DNA of 64,000 bases from Clostridia bacterium (GCA_017407325.1 JAFQWV010000028.1:1-64000), one strand, 5' to 3'. Numbered from the stretch's first letter, positions 33,442 to 43,185 are shown. Notes: generated from the sequence alone by a model not told the origin. Numbers and translations: made by a program.

Positions 33442-34107
33442 AACGCCAGGGCCCATAGTGCTTGCAAGTGCAACAGATTTAACGTATTGACCTTTTGCAG
33501 CAGCTGGTTTAGCCTTAACGATTGCTTCAAACAATGCGTTGTAGTTTTCAACGAGCTTTTCTTTACCGAAACTCTTTTTACCGATTGGGCAGTGAATAAT
33601 AGCAGTTTTGTCAAGTCTGTATTCAACCTTACCTGCTTTAGTGTCACGAATTGCCTTTTCAACGTCCATAGTAACAGTACCTGATTTTGGGTTTGGCATA
33701 AGGCCCTTAGGACCTAAAACCTTACCGATTCTACCAACAACGCCCATCATGTCAGGTGTAGTGATAACTACGTCGTAATCAAACCAGTTTTCTTTTTGGA
33801 TCTTAGCAACCATTTCTTCAGCACCAACGAAATCTGCGCCAGCAGCAAGAGCTTGGTCAGCCTTTTCGCCTTTAGCGATAACTAAAACCTTAACGTCTTT
33901 ACCGGTACCGTTAGGAAGGACGATAACGCCTCTAACTTGTTGGTCAGCTTGTTTAGGATCAACACCAAGTCTTACGTGAAGTTCGATAGTTTCGTCAAAT
34001 TTAGCTTTAGCCGTAGATAAAACTAAATCCATAGCTTCGTTTATATCATATTGTTTAGCGTGGTCGTACGCCTTTCTGCTTTCAGCGTATTTTTTACCCA
34101 TTTTCAT
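33421..34107 (-). CDS. rplA: Ribosomal protein L1
   Basis: 228 aa, normal length. Conserved [19 protein letters not shown] start, [21 protein letters not shown] signature and a KVASKM end. It binds 23S rRNA at the stalk used for tRNA exit. GGAGG precedes the start. The 3' end coincides with the prophage attachment repeat; downstream transcription would run into the prophage antisense to its genes. Confidence 0.97.
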   Translation of the reverse strand: MKMGKKYAESRKAYDHAKQYDINEAMDLVLSTAKAKFDETIELHVRLGVDPKQADQQVRGVIVLPNGTGKDVKVLVIAKGEKADQALAAGADFVGAEEMVAKIQKENWFDYDVVITTPDMMGVVGRIGKVLGPKGLMPNPKSGTVTMDVEKAIRDTKAGKVEYRLDKTAIIHCPIGKKSFGKEKLVENYNALFEAIVKAKPAAAKGQYVKSVALASTMGPGVKVASKM

Positions 34108-34161
34108 AAATCCTCCTTGTGGTCAATCAAGCAACCGTCTGCTCTCCCACATAATATATAA

Positions 34162-34587
34162 TTAGTCTTCTACGGTTACACCCATACTGCGAGCAGTACC
34201 TGCTACCATGCTCATAGCAGCTTCTAAGCTAGCTGCGTTCATATCTTGCATTTTAATCTTAGCGATTTCTTCAACTTGAGCCTTAGTGATTTTAGCCACT
34301 TTAGTCTTGTTTGGAACAGCGCTACCAGATTGAATCTTACAAGCTTTCTTAATAAGAACCGGTGCTGGTGGGGTTTTAAGAATAAACGTAAACGAACGGT
34401 CTTGATAAATAGTGATAACTACTGGAATAATCAAACCTTCTTGACTTGCTGTTTTTGCGTTAAATTCTTTAGTGAAACCAGGGATATTGATACCGTGAGG
34501 TCCTAAGGTTGAACCTACTGGTGGGCCTGGAGTCGCCTTTCCTGCTGGAAGTTGAAGTTTAACTACAGCGGTGATTTTCTTTGCCAT
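34162..34587 (-). CDS. rplK: Ribosomal protein L11
   Basis: 141 aa. Starts [22 protein letters not shown] and ends with [16 protein letters not shown], as in the family. Part of the GTPase-associated centre. Located 54 nt upstream of rplA in the usual order; GGAGG ribosome site. Confidence 0.98.
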   Translation of the reverse strand: MAKKITAVVKLQLPAGKATPGPPVGSTLGPHGINIPGFTKEFNAKTASQEGLIIPVVITIYQDRSFTFILKTPPAPVLIKKACKIQSGSAVPNKTKVAKITKAQVEEIAKIKMQDMNAASLEAAMSMVAGTARSMGVTVED

Positions 34588-34699
34588 AACATTCCTCCAT
34601 ATACGTGGTATAACAAGACGCCATGAAAAAATTTAACGCCTCTCCCACATTATAAACTGCTAAATCCTTAATTTAGCAGTAAAAAACTTAATTATTGAC

Positions 34700-35254
34700 T
34701 TATTCAGCCGTGTTGCCGAGCTTTGATAATTCTACCAAGTCAAACTCAGCTTCAGTTTCTCTACCGAACATAGAAACCATAACTCTTGCCTTTTGCTTAG
34801 CAACGTTTAAAGATAATACTTCGCCCATATAAGATGCAAGTGGACCTGAAACGATTTGAACCATATCGCCTTCGGCAATGTCGATATGCTCAACTTTGTC
34901 TTCAAGACGCATACGCTTAACCTCGTCGTCAGTAAGTGGAAGTGGTCTACCTTGTGGACCTACAAATCCCGTTACACCCCTTATGCTAGTAATCTGAAAC
35001 CATAAATCGTTATGATAATTCATCTTGACGAAAACGTAGCAAGGCATAAGCTTTCTCTGAACGAGCTTCTTTTTGCCGTTTGCACGCTCTTCAATAGTTT
35101 CTTCCGTCGGAATTTTTATTTCAAAAATGGTATCCGTTAGATTGTTGTTCTCAATCATCTTTTCCAAGCCGTCCTTAACTAAAGCTTCATAGCCTGAATA
35201 AGTATGAATAACGTACCACTTTGCGTTTTCAGAACCTATCATTTTGTTCTCCAA
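34700..35254 (-). CDS. nusG: Transcription antitermination factor NusG
   Basis: 184 aa. N-terminal NGN domain (WYVIHTYSGYEALVKDGLEK, CYVFVKM) and C-terminal KOW domain (EGDMVQIVSGPLASYMGEV). It binds RNA polymerase and aids elongation. It starts directly after the secE stop. Confidence 0.97.
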   Translation of the reverse strand: MENKMIGSENAKWYVIHTYSGYEALVKDGLEKMIENNNLTDTIFEIKIPTEETIEERANGKKKLVQRKLMPCYVFVKMNYHNDLWFQITSIRGVTGFVGPQGRPLPLTDDEVKRMRLEDKVEHIDIAEGDMVQIVSGPLASYMGEVLSLNVAKQKARVMVSMFGRETEAEFDLVELSKLGNTAE

Positions 35255-35524
35255 TTATTTAGTAAGACCGGTTAGCCAAGATAATGCTTGACCTAAGCCA
35301 AAGTCTACCGCAGTGATTACGATGAGAAATACTAAAACAACGCCCAAAACAACACCCGTTTGCTTAACAACGGTTGGAAGTTTTGGCCATGCAACCTTCT
35401 TAAGTTCTGCCCACATGTTCGAAAGTCCTTTCTTAAGACCACGCCAAGCGCGAACGAAAAAGTTTGGCTTTTTAGCCTTGTCGTTTGTTTTTTGGTTGCC
35501 AGCAACCTGTTTTTCTTTACTCAT
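35255..35524 (-). CDS. secE: Preprotein translocase subunit SecE
   Basis: 89 aa. A Lys-rich start, then the conserved WRGLKKGLSNMWAELKKVAWP amphipathic helix region and one membrane helix (about 55-80). Component of the SecYEG channel. The stop adjoins the nusG start, the standard secE-nusG pair. Confidence 0.96.
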   Translation of the reverse strand: MSKEKQVAGNQKTNDKAKKPNFFVRAWRGLKKGLSNMWAELKKVAWPKLPTVVKQTGVVLGVVLVFLIVITAVDFGLGQALSWLTGLTK

Positions 35525-35568
35525 AAATCCTATCCTCGAAATTAAAATCTACAAATAGTACCGACAAA

Positions 35569-35733
35569 TTACTTCGTTTCTTTGTGCGCGGTGTGCTTTT
35601 TGCAGAATGGACAATACTTGTTTAATTCAAGTCTGTCTGCCGTATTTTTCTTATTCTTGTATACGTCGTAATTTCTTTGTTTGCACTCGGTGCATGCAAG
35701 TGTAATTCTTACTCTAGCTCCTTTTGCTGCCAT
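35569..35733 (-). CDS. rpmG: Ribosomal protein L33
   Basis: 54 aa. [22 protein letters not shown] start; two CxxC pairs (CTEC, CPFC) mark the zinc-binding form. First gene of the rpmG-secE-nusG-rplK-rplA unit; GGAAA ribosome site. Confidence 0.95.
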   Translation of the reverse strand: MAAKGARVRITLACTECKQRNYDVYKNKKNTADRLELNKYCPFCKKHTAHKETK

Positions 35734-35785
35734 TTCCTTTTGCCTTCCTAAAAAATTAACACCCCTTGATGCGGGATGCTAACTT

Positions 35786-35814
35786 ATTTTACAATATATA
35801 ATATTAAATGTCAA
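35786..35814 (-). promoter_or_regulatory. Promoter of the rpmG-secE-nusG-rplKA unit
   Basis: TTGACA, 17-nt spacer, TAAAAT on the minus strand, about 50 nt upstream of rpmG. Same boxes as the rplJL promoter. Confidence 0.8.
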
Positions 35815-35918
35815 GCATTTTTTAGCCTTTTATCGCAATTTTTTCGCCCTTGTAAATTTTCAACAAAAACCACAAAATACTGTGTTAAAAATTGCAAACT
35901 GTTACAATATACAGTAAA

Positions 35919-35949
35919 TTTGTCGCGCGAAATTTTTCGCGCGACAAAA
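35919..35949 (-). terminator. Terminator after the 162-aa lipoprotein gene
   Basis: TTGTCGCGCGAA pairs with TTCGCGCGACAA, with A/T runs on both sides. Confidence 0.75.
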
Positions 35950-35951
35950 AA

Positions 35952-36440
35952 TTATTTAATGTAATCCGTCCATTCGTCGCTAGACCCGCCACCTGTAACA
36001 GGCTTTGAACTTGACGAAACCGTCGAAGAGCTAGTTTCACTAGTTTGTGCGCTACTATCATCTTCTGAAGATTCCACACTTGAATTTTGTGTAGAAGTTT
36101 GTGTAGAAGTTTGTATAGAATTTTCAGTTGAGCCTTCGCCACTCGGTTGGTCGAATGAAACTTCGTTATCACCCGTTTCAGACGAAACACTTTCGCTTAC
36201 GCTATCCGACTGACTGTTTTGGGCGCTCGATTCTGTGCTACTACTAGGTTTTATTTCGTTAGTTGATACGCTAGTTAGAGCCGAGCTTTCCTCTGTTTCG
36301 GTTGACGTGCTAGTTAACATAGAACTACTCGAGCTCTTAGAAGGTGAATACTCTTTTTCCGTTTCACCACACGCAGTGACAGTCAGCATCGCAACCGCTA
36401 AGCAACAAACCAGAAGTATTGCCGTCAGTAATTTATTCAT
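35952..36440 (-). CDS. Ser/Thr-rich lipoprotein
   Basis: 162 aa. Signal peptide with lipobox TVTAC (Cys about 24), then almost pure Ser/Thr/Glu/Gln low-complexity sequence and a short end (GGGSSDEWTDYIK). Surface-exposed and lipid-anchored. It starts 3 nt after a second, similar lipoprotein gene (36444-36794). No functional domain. Confidence 0.7.
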   Translation of the reverse strand: MNKLLTAILLVCCLAVAMLTVTACGETEKEYSPSKSSSSSMLTSTSTETEESSALTSVSTNEIKPSSSTESSAQNSQSDSVSESVSSETGDNEVSFDQPSGEGSTENSIQTSTQTSTQNSSVESSEDDSSAQTSETSSSTVSSSSKPVTGGGSSDEWTDYIK

Positions 36441-36443
36441 TTA

Positions 36444-36794
36444 TTAATAATCTTTTCCGTAACCGTCAGAGTCAACTGCGCCTTGACCTTCTGCGCTTGA
36501 CGTCGGTTCTTCAGTTGAAGTGCCACCTTGAGAATTATCTCCGGTCGAGCTATCTCCACCTTGAGTGCTACTGTTTGGTTCTATACTCGTATTTTCGTTG
36601 CTTGAAGTTTCAGGTGCGCTTGTAGTGCTATTATTGTTATCGATAGACGAGTTGTCGTCTTTACTTGAACGGGTAATTACGTCCGACGTACTGTTAGTTG
36701 GATCAGGATTTTTCTTGCAGCTGCAACCAACAGCAGTTAACGCAACTGTTGTAAAGAGCGCAACCACTAAAATTATAGATAAAATCTTTTTCAT
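36444..36794 (-). CDS. Ser-rich lipoprotein
   Basis: 116 aa. Signal peptide with lipobox TAVGC (Cys about 24) and then a Ser/Asn/Thr-rich tail ending GAVDSDGYGKDY. Paralogue-like neighbour of 35952-36440, probably one transcript. It could be a spacer-type surface protein. No domain recognised. Confidence 0.7.
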   Translation of the reverse strand: MKKILSIILVVALFTTVALTAVGCSCKKNPDPTNSTSDVITRSSKDDNSSIDNNNSTTSAPETSSNENTSIEPNSSTQGGDSSTGDNSQGGTSTEEPTSSAEGQGAVDSDGYGKDY

Positions 36795-36843
36795 TTTAAA
36801 TCTCCATATAGGTTTATTTAAGCGACAAAAAGCCGTTTATGTA

Positions 36844-37668
36844 TTATTCTTCACCTTCGCCGTTGTCAGCTACTGCAACGTCTTGATCTACAACGTTTTC
36901 GACGTCTTCGTCACCAGTATTTAAAGACTCTTCAATTAAAGCCATAGCGTCAACTTCTTGGAATTTCTTATTTTCAACAAGTCCGTGGAATTCTGCGCAT
37001 TGGTCGATAAGGAGTTTTGCGTACTTAACGGCACGGCCTGACTTAATTCTCAAAAGAACAGGAACCGTTACGTAAGTTTTCTTATCGCTAACGTCTTTAC
37101 AGTGGAATTTAGTATCAACAGTATCGATATCCATATTGAGATAAAGCTTTAAAGTCTTACCTGCAACGGATAACTTAACAAATTGTAAACGTCCTTTGTT
37201 GATCGAGTCGAACTTTCTAGAAATTCTTGCCTTAAGTTTCTTAAAGCGAAGAGCGTAGTTCTTGAGTTCGTCGTATCTATCTTGTAAAACTTCGTCGCTA
37301 TCGAGCATCTTTTGAGCGAAAGTCTTAGCAATGAACTTAGGCTTATCAGATTCTGGAAGATCGGCGATAGCAAGTTCAGGAGCTTCTTCTTGAGCAGGTT
37401 CTTCTTGAACTTCTTCTGCTACTTCTTCAACGACTTCTTCTTGAACAGGCTCTTCTTGAACTTCTTCAGCCACTTCTTCAACCACTTCTTCTTGAACAGG
37501 TTCTTCAACGACTTCTTCGATAGGTTCTTGAACAGGCTCAACTACTGGTTCTTGAACAGGTTCTTCATACTCTGGTTCTTGACCAGGTAAAATAACGTTT
37601 CCGTTAGGATCAATCAAAACTTCTTCAATAACGCCGTAAATTCTTCTTTCCTTCTTTACTTTTTCCAT
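36844..37668 (-). CDS. Acidic-repeat protein with uncharacterised C-terminal domain
   Basis: 274 aa from the ATG at 37668 (MEKVKKERRIYG, AGAGGG upstream); the frame is open 51 nt further. Residues about 35-105 are Glu/Val/Pro/Gln repeats with a 17-residue period (EEVVEEVAEEVQEEP). The C-terminal part (about 115-245; YDELKNYALRFKKLKARISRKF, DVSDKKTYVTVPVLLRIKSGRA) is a domain seen in other gut Firmicutes hypothetical proteins, function unknown. No signal peptide. Confidence 0.6.
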   Translation of the reverse strand: MEKVKKERRIYGVIEEVLIDPNGNVILPGQEPEYEEPVQEPVVEPVQEPIEEVVEEPVQEEVVEEVAEEVQEEPVQEEVVEEVAEEVQEEPAQEEAPELAIADLPESDKPKFIAKTFAQKMLDSDEVLQDRYDELKNYALRFKKLKARISRKFDSINKGRLQFVKLSVAGKTLKLYLNMDIDTVDTKFHCKDVSDKKTYVTVPVLLRIKSGRAVKYAKLLIDQCAEFHGLVENKKFQEVDAMALIEESLNTGDEDVENVVDQDVAVADNGEGEE

Positions 37669-37847
37669 AAAAACCCTCTTAATCAACATGCGTTCCCCCA
37701 CGAAAAAGGGCAAAAACACACTTATACGCTATTTATTATATATTACTTTATCAAATTTATCAAGCGTTTTTTAAAAAAAAGCACATATTTTTATAATTTT
37801 TTTCCGAAAAAGTCAATTAATAAGCTTATACGCCGATATTTTGGTAT

Positions 37848-37872
37848 AAAAAAGGCGCGCCCAGCCTTTTTT
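37848..37872. terminator. Symmetric terminator
   Basis: AAAAAAGGC pairs with GCCTTTTTT around GCGCCCA. It lies downstream of the transcarbamylase-like gene on the minus strand. Confidence 0.75.
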
Positions 37873-37921
37873 TCACAAGCTTCAGTCGCGCCGATTATTC
37901 AATTTTTACAGTCACTGGCAA

Positions 37922-38836
37922 TTACTTACCTAAAAGATAAATTGCAGCGCGTTCTACGTGGAGAAGGTTTTCACCTTGATCGTAAATAAGTGCTTTTTGC
38001 GAACTGATAAGTTCTTCGTCAGCTTCTTTTCCGTGTACGAACGGAATATTTTGAGAGTAGTAAGCGTTTGGAGCAAGTTTATTAAGCTTATCTAAAGTCA
38101 AGCAATAATCTTCGCCGTAGTCGTGACCGTAGCAGTAAACGAAATCACAGCCTTCCAGCGCTTCGTCAAGATTGCTGGTCCACTTAACGTAACCGTCTTC
38201 ACCAAGGTCTTCTCTAGCACGCTCGATTGCGCGTTGAATATTTGCAACCTTGCTTGGAGAAACAATCGTTACGTCCATACCGCACTTGCACATACCGTAA
38301 AGAAGTGAAGTCTGGTCTTGTTCGAATCCACCGATAATTACGACCTTTAAATCTTTGAGTTTATTCTTGAATTCCCAAATGGTTAATAAAACTGCAAGCG
38401 AGTGGCAAGCACCTGCGCGTTCGTTTGCGTTAATAACAGGAAGAGCAAGGTGTTTAGAAAGCTCAAGCGCGTCAGTTCTATCGCTTGTGTCAACCACTGC
38501 AAGCGAGATATCAAAACGTTCTAAAACTCTGATACTGTCTTGGTTGTGAGTAAGATCTTCAATATCCTTACCACCCATAGGCAATGAAATAGGATTCGCA
38601 TCGAGTGAACGAACGGCTATTTCAAACGCGAGTCTTGCTTTACCGAAAGAGTTTTTGGTCATAAGGAAAATGTTCTTTCCTGCAAGTTTTTTTAATCTTT
38701 CGCCTTGACGCGATTTAAGCTTAAGTTCTCTTGCACTTTGTAAAAGTTCGTAAATATCGCTCTTTTCAACAGTTCTTAAGTTCAAAAGCTCTTCAGTTTC
38801 GATGACGCCTTTTCTGCGGTAGTTATTAATATCCAT
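37922..38836 (-). CDS. Transcarbamylase-fold protein lacking catalytic motifs
   Basis: 304 aa, the length of ornithine/aspartate carbamoyltransferases. The fold is recognisable: N-terminal helix block, CHSLAVLLTIWEFKNKL where OTCs have HPTQ/HPCQ-LADLLTIWE, and VVIIGG starting the second domain. The carbamoyl-phosphate loop STRTR is replaced by SFGKAR (63-68), and the HCLP loop by SQNIPF (261-266). It is therefore unlikely to be a normal OTC or ATC. It may use another substrate or be regulatory. Stands alone. Confidence 0.7.
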   Translation of the reverse strand: MDINNYRRKGVIETEELLNLRTVEKSDIYELLQSARELKLKSRQGERLKKLAGKNIFLMTKNSFGKARLAFEIAVRSLDANPISLPMGGKDIEDLTHNQDSIRVLERFDISLAVVDTSDRTDALELSKHLALPVINANERAGACHSLAVLLTIWEFKNKLKDLKVVIIGGFEQDQTSLLYGMCKCGMDVTIVSPSKVANIQRAIERAREDLGEDGYVKWTSNLDEALEGCDFVYCYGHDYGEDYCLTLDKLNKLAPNAYYSQNIPFVHGKEADEELISSQKALIYDQGENLLHVERAAIYLLGK

Positions 38837-38902
38837 TGGTGTTTCCCCCTTAAAAATTTGTATTAGTTAGCGTATTGCACGGTTTACGCAATACTATTTC
38901 AA

Positions 38903-39118
38903 TTAAAGATATAAAGTGTAGTTATCTTTTTCTGCTTTGTTAGGAACTTTTTTAACCCACTTATCTCCGTTTAACACGTAAAGAACGTCGTAGGTCCGAA
39001 GTTTTTTCTGTACGTGCCATTCACCTTGACGGTAAACGCAAAAGCCCCCGTTTGACTTTTCTTTTAATCTTTCTTGTGCTTCATCTGCCTGCTGTGCTGA
39101 AAAAACTCTTTTTTGCAT
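38903..39118 (-). CDS. Small hypothetical protein
   Basis: 71 aa. Basic and aromatic (FCVYRQGEWHVQKKLRTYDVLYVLNGDKWVKKV), single-domain size. GGGGT precedes the ATG. No signal peptide, no family recognised. Confidence 0.6.
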   Translation of the reverse strand: MQKRVFSAQQADEAQERLKEKSNGGFCVYRQGEWHVQKKLRTYDVLYVLNGDKWVKKVPNKAEKDNYTLYL

Positions 39119-39250
39119 AACGTTACCCCTTTCGCAGTTTAAGAAAAAAAATTTTCTTAAGTCGATTATACATTATTTTTCAAATTTGTCAATTATTATT
39201 TAATAAATTAATACTAAATAAAATAATTTATGCAAAATAAGCACGAAAAT

Positions 39251-39274
39251 GCGCGACAAAAAATTTTGTCGCGC
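39251..39274 (-). terminator. Terminator after cysK
   Basis: GCGCGACAAAA pairs with TTTTGTCGCGC around two bases; A/T flanks. Confidence 0.75.
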
Positions 39275-39280
39275 AAAAAT

Positions 39281-40213
39281 TTATTCATTTTCAAAAAGCG
39301 GTGTAGAAAAATATCTTTCAGCAGTATCAGGTAAAACCGTAACGACAGTTTTTCCTTCTCCTAACTTTTTAGCAAGCTTCATTGCCGCCGCCACGTTAGT
39401 TCCTGACGATATACCACACATAATACCTTCGTATTTAGCAAGGGCGCGCGACGTTTCAAGCGCTTCGTCGTCACTGATTATACAAACGCGAGAAAAGATA
39501 TTAGTATTCAAAACACTTGGAATCAAACCGTCGCCAATACCCATCTGAATATGCGAGCTAACCGTTCCACCAGCTAAAATAGCAGCGTTTTCCGGCTCTA
39601 CTGCCCAAATTTCAATGTCGGGATTTTGCGCCTTTAACACTTCGCCAATACCCGTTATCGTGCCACCCGTTCCAATTCCAGAGCAAAAACCGTGAATAGG
39701 ACCTGCAACCTGCTCTAAAATCTCTAAGCCTGTATGATGGCGATGCACCATAGGATTTGCCGGGTTTTCAAACTGCTGTGGAACGAAAACCTTAGGATTT
39801 TCATTAGCCATTTCTATCGCTTTTTTAACACAGCAATCAATGCAGTCGCCGATATTTCCGTCGTCGTGCATTAAAACGACTTCTGCGCCGTAATGACGAA
39901 CGAGTTTTCTTCTCTCTTCGCTGACAGAGTCTGGCATAATGATAACCGTCTTATAGCCCTTTACCGCGCCAACGAGCGCTAAGCCAATACCCTGATTTCC
40001 ACTAGTCGGCTCAACGATAATCGTGTCCTTGTCAATAAGACCGCGCTTTTCTGCGTCACAAATCATATTGTAAGCAGTTCTCGTCTTTATAGACCCACCC
40101 ACGTTCAAACCTTCGAACTTGACCAAAACTTCGGCAGAGCCTTTTTCTACTATTTTGTTAAGTCTAATAATCGGAGTGTGTCCGATTGCTTGTAAAATGT
40201 CGTTATGTATCAT
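39281..40213 (-). CDS. cysK: Cysteine synthase A (O-acetylserine sulfhydrylase)
   Basis: 310 aa. PLP Lys in GGSIKTRTAYNMI, substrate loop PTSGNQGIGLA, phosphate-binding GTGGTITGIGEVLK and GISSGTNVAAA near the end. It makes cysteine from O-acetylserine and sulfide. Length and motif order are standard; Gln replaces the common Thr in TSGNTG. Monocistronic by position. Confidence 0.93.
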   Translation of the reverse strand: MIHNDILQAIGHTPIIRLNKIVEKGSAEVLVKFEGLNVGGSIKTRTAYNMICDAEKRGLIDKDTIIVEPTSGNQGIGLALVGAVKGYKTVIIMPDSVSEERRKLVRHYGAEVVLMHDDGNIGDCIDCCVKKAIEMANENPKVFVPQQFENPANPMVHRHHTGLEILEQVAGPIHGFCSGIGTGGTITGIGEVLKAQNPDIEIWAVEPENAAILAGGTVSSHIQMGIGDGLIPSVLNTNIFSRVCIISDDEALETSRALAKYEGIMCGISSGTNVAAAMKLAKKLGEGKTVVTVLPDTAERYFSTPLFENE

Positions 40214-40253
40214 ACTTTATTAAGAATACTATAAAACGCGTTTTTAAGCAAGC

Positions 40254-40399
40254 AAAAAAGCAAGCAGGATTTAATTTTTGGTTTAAAAAACACAAAAATC
40301 AAATCCTGCTTTGCATATCGAGCGAAATATATTTCGCATATCGAGCAATCTTCAGATTGCATATCGACTTTCGCAAGCAACGCTTGCAAATCATCTATT
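40254..40399. repeat. Modular short-palindrome array D
   Basis: A long hairpin AGCAGGATTT-type/AAATCCTGCT, then CGAAATATATTTCG, CAATCTTCAGATTG and GCAAGC/GCTTGC units joined by CATATCGAG. CGAAATATATTTCG and CAATCTTCAGATTG recur in array J at 54.9 kb in the other orientation. Confidence 0.65.
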
Positions 40400-40897
40400 T
40401 TAAAGCAAAGAAGCGCCTATTATTGCAAATGCAATAAAAAATCCAACGACAAATCCTGCGACTGTAAAGCCTAAACAAACAAGTATCTTTAAAATCGGTT
40501 TTTTAACGTTTTTGCCAATGATTAAAGCACACAAGCCTGCTAAAGCGTAAAGCGCACCACCGATTGCACCACCAACGATAGGAACAATCTCGCAAAGCGT
40601 AACTACGTTAGACCAAATTACGTTGAACATAAATCCTGCAATTACAATTAAATACTCGTACCACTTAGGGCTTGGCATTAAGAGTATTTCATTACCTTCA
40701 ATAAGTAGCTTTACACCTGTTAAAAAAGAGCCTTTAACCTCAACGTTAATAGATTTACCGTCTTTTTGGTAAGAAAAAATTCTGCCCTTAATCTTAGTTA
40801 ATTGAACGCCGTTGATTTTAATAATCTTTTTACCCGTCCAAAAGCTTTCTTCATACGATATTTCACCGTAGATTTCATTGTTAATTGTCTGTAACAT
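40400..40897 (-). CDS. Hypothetical membrane protein
   Basis: 165 aa. The N-terminal half (about 1-75) is soluble and beta-rich (KIIKINGVQLTKIKGRIFSY). The C-terminal half holds three hydrophobic segments (about 80-100, 105-128, 135-163). AAGGAG ribosome site. No family recognised. Flanked by palindrome arrays on both sides. Confidence 0.65.
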   Translation of the reverse strand: MLQTINNEIYGEISYEESFWTGKKIIKINGVQLTKIKGRIFSYQKDGKSINVEVKGSFLTGVKLLIEGNEILLMPSPKWYEYLIVIAGFMFNVIWSNVVTLCEIVPIVGGAIGGALYALAGLCALIIGKNVKKPILKILVCLGFTVAGFVVGFFIAFAIIGASLL

Positions 40898-40938
40898 TTT
40901 ATTTCTCCTTTAATATTTTTTTATTATTTTATTATTTC

Positions 40939-41050
40939 GGAACGCAAACCGTTCGCGACCGAAATGCAAGCTTGCTTGCAATTTATGAACGCATTCGCGT
41001 TCAATTTATGGCGGCATAGCCGTCAATTTATGCAAAATTTATTTTGCAAT
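40939..41050. repeat. Modular short-palindrome array E
   Basis: CGGAACG/CGTTCGCG-type start, then GCAAG/CTTGC, GAACGC/GCGTTC, GGCGG/CCGTC and CAAAAT/ATTTTG joined by CAATTTATG, a third linker type. Confidence 0.65.
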
Positions 41051-43027
41051 TTATTCTAAAGCAAAGCTTTTAATATAAATTACGTCACCTGCTTGACAAG
41101 CGTCAAAAAAGTCGAATCTTATTAAATTCAGTTTTCCACTAAAATACGAAAGATTAGATAAGTCGATTTCTACTTTTTGGAAAGCTCCCGATTTAGTCAA
41201 CGTTTTTCTTACGCGCATATTCCCGTCCGGGTTTAAAGTAGCACCTGCACACAAGAAAATATCGCAGTTATAGCTTGATTGAGAATTAGAAGTCGGTATC
41301 ATGTATTCAATAACGAGTTTATCGTAATTATCGGCGTATAGCGTGGTTTCTGCTAGCGAATAGTTTATGCAAGCGTAACTGTCAACGCCCGTCGACGTCA
41401 ATTTTACGGCACCTAATTGACTATTAAACTCGCTCGTTGCACTGTTTAAATTCGTAAACATTTTCTCGCTTCCGTTTGCCGTACAATCAATACTATCCGT
41501 AATTTCGCCGTCTGCGACACGTCGCGAAACGCAGTTATTTCTCAGGCTAACATTGCTTGCAAAATCTTTATTTTGTTTAAACACGCCACGTATTTCTGAT
41601 AATGAGCCACAAGCAATCAAATAGCTGTACTCTATCGGCTGAAAGCTTTTAAGCTCGATATTATTTACAGGCGCCACGTAGTTACAAGCATTATTTAAAG
41701 AATCTTTCGAGCCGTTGTACGCGTGGCGACCGGCAAGAAGCACGTCGGTATTAGGAACGAACAAACCTATACCGTAGTTTGCGCTAGCGTTCGTCCAAGC
41801 GCACCAAGTTTCGGTGTTAGAATGTTTTTGATAGAAGGTACAATCGTTTTGGTTCTCCCCCCAGAACGGCAAATTCTTTTCGGTAGATAAGCTATCGTCC
41901 GTCCACGGCTTCGAACCGTTATACCAAGTGAATTCGTCTAAGTAGCTTACCGTATAAAAGGCTGGAAGTTCTTGACTTGCCACGCGGTGAGTCCAGGAAG
42001 AAAAGTCTATAAAGCGATTATCGACGCGAATATTATCGCTTGAGAGCGTGTAAGTGTTTTCCATATAACTCGGCGTTAAAAATCCGTCTTTCGCCCAGTC
42101 CATAGGTTGTGACTTAATATAAACAGAGTTTGATGAAACGCTTATATCGATAAGCTTACTGTGGTTTTGCGCTACGTCACCACCTTGCACCGGATTGTAA
42201 GGCCAATCGTTTTGATTGTATTTTGACGAAACGTAGTCGCTGTTCGAGCCGTCTGTTCCGTAGTATGACTGTTGAATAAGTCTACCGGTATCTGCTTGGT
42301 TTACAAGGTTGGTAAGACCTGATACCTTACAGTTTTTATCGCCGATATAGCAAATTCCACCACCCCAAATAAGTTTTATGCCAAGCTTAAAGCGAGCGTT
42401 TTCGATATAGTAAACTTCGTCAGAATAAACCTGAATTTTTTGACTTGATAAAGTTTTTAAACTAAAAGATGAACTTCCACCTTCAAGCGATTTTATTTCA
42501 ATGGTTTTAAGCTTTTCGCCCGTTTTCCCGTTTAAATATCCGCCAATAAGCCCGTTAAACGACTTTTCCCCTTTTTCAAGATAGAACTCGTCAGTTTGTA
42601 AAGCCTCGCCAATTTGATAATAAACCTTACATAAAAGATTATTGCTTGAAGTATAACTAAGCCCCAAACGGTTAAAATCTATAAAGTCGTCACCCGAAAA
42701 ATTTAGCGTTAATTTATCTGTAAAAGTAAAACAAGTTTCATCGCTTACAAAACCGCTTGCTTTAAAAGATACGCCGTTTTCAGTCGTATACGGATATTTG
42801 CTTTGAGTTTCTGAACTTACTTGACTTGAAGAACTTACTTGACTTGAAGAACTAGTAGAAGAATTATCATCCTTAGTACTAAAGTTGCTTGAATAATTTG
42901 ACTTCGACGACCTTTGAATTATTTTACTCGAACTTTCTACCGTCGAATTATCCGACGAATTATTATTACACCCAACTATCAAAAGTGCAAACGCTAGCGC
43001 GATTATTAAACAAACGATTTTTTTCAT
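41051..43027 (-). CDS. Large secreted lipoprotein, probably carbohydrate-related
   Basis: 658 aa. Signal peptide and lipobox (LLIVGC, Cys about 20), a Ser-rich linker (about 21-80), a large aromatic-rich beta domain (about 85-510; many Trp/Tyr/Asn, GGGICYIGD, NPVQGGDVAQNH) and a C-terminal jelly-roll-like domain (about 555-658) that resembles carbohydrate-binding modules in pattern. Likely binds or cleaves polysaccharide at the cell surface (inference). No catalytic family recognised. Confidence 0.6.
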   Translation of the reverse strand: MKKIVCLIIALAFALLIVGCNNNSSDNSTVESSSKIIQRSSKSNYSSNFSTKDDNSSTSSSSQVSSSSQVSSETQSKYPYTTENGVSFKASGFVSDETCFTFTDKLTLNFSGDDFIDFNRLGLSYTSSNNLLCKVYYQIGEALQTDEFYLEKGEKSFNGLIGGYLNGKTGEKLKTIEIKSLEGGSSSFSLKTLSSQKIQVYSDEVYYIENARFKLGIKLIWGGGICYIGDKNCKVSGLTNLVNQADTGRLIQQSYYGTDGSNSDYVSSKYNQNDWPYNPVQGGDVAQNHSKLIDISVSSNSVYIKSQPMDWAKDGFLTPSYMENTYTLSSDNIRVDNRFIDFSSWTHRVASQELPAFYTVSYLDEFTWYNGSKPWTDDSLSTEKNLPFWGENQNDCTFYQKHSNTETWCAWTNASANYGIGLFVPNTDVLLAGRHAYNGSKDSLNNACNYVAPVNNIELKSFQPIEYSYLIACGSLSEIRGVFKQNKDFASNVSLRNNCVSRRVADGEITDSIDCTANGSEKMFTNLNSATSEFNSQLGAVKLTSTGVDSYACINYSLAETTLYADNYDKLVIEYMIPTSNSQSSYNCDIFLCAGATLNPDGNMRVRKTLTKSGAFQKVEIDLSNLSYFSGKLNLIRFDFFDACQAGDVIYIKSFALE

Positions 43028-43185
43028 TACATAAGCCTTTTTATTTTTATGTATTTAATTATACTATATTCTCACAAAAAATCAATAGAAAATCAAAAAT
43101 TTTTTGTATATTTAAATAATTTGACAACGATAGAGAAATTTGTTAAAATAATTCTGTATAATGCGATTATTATATAATATATAAT

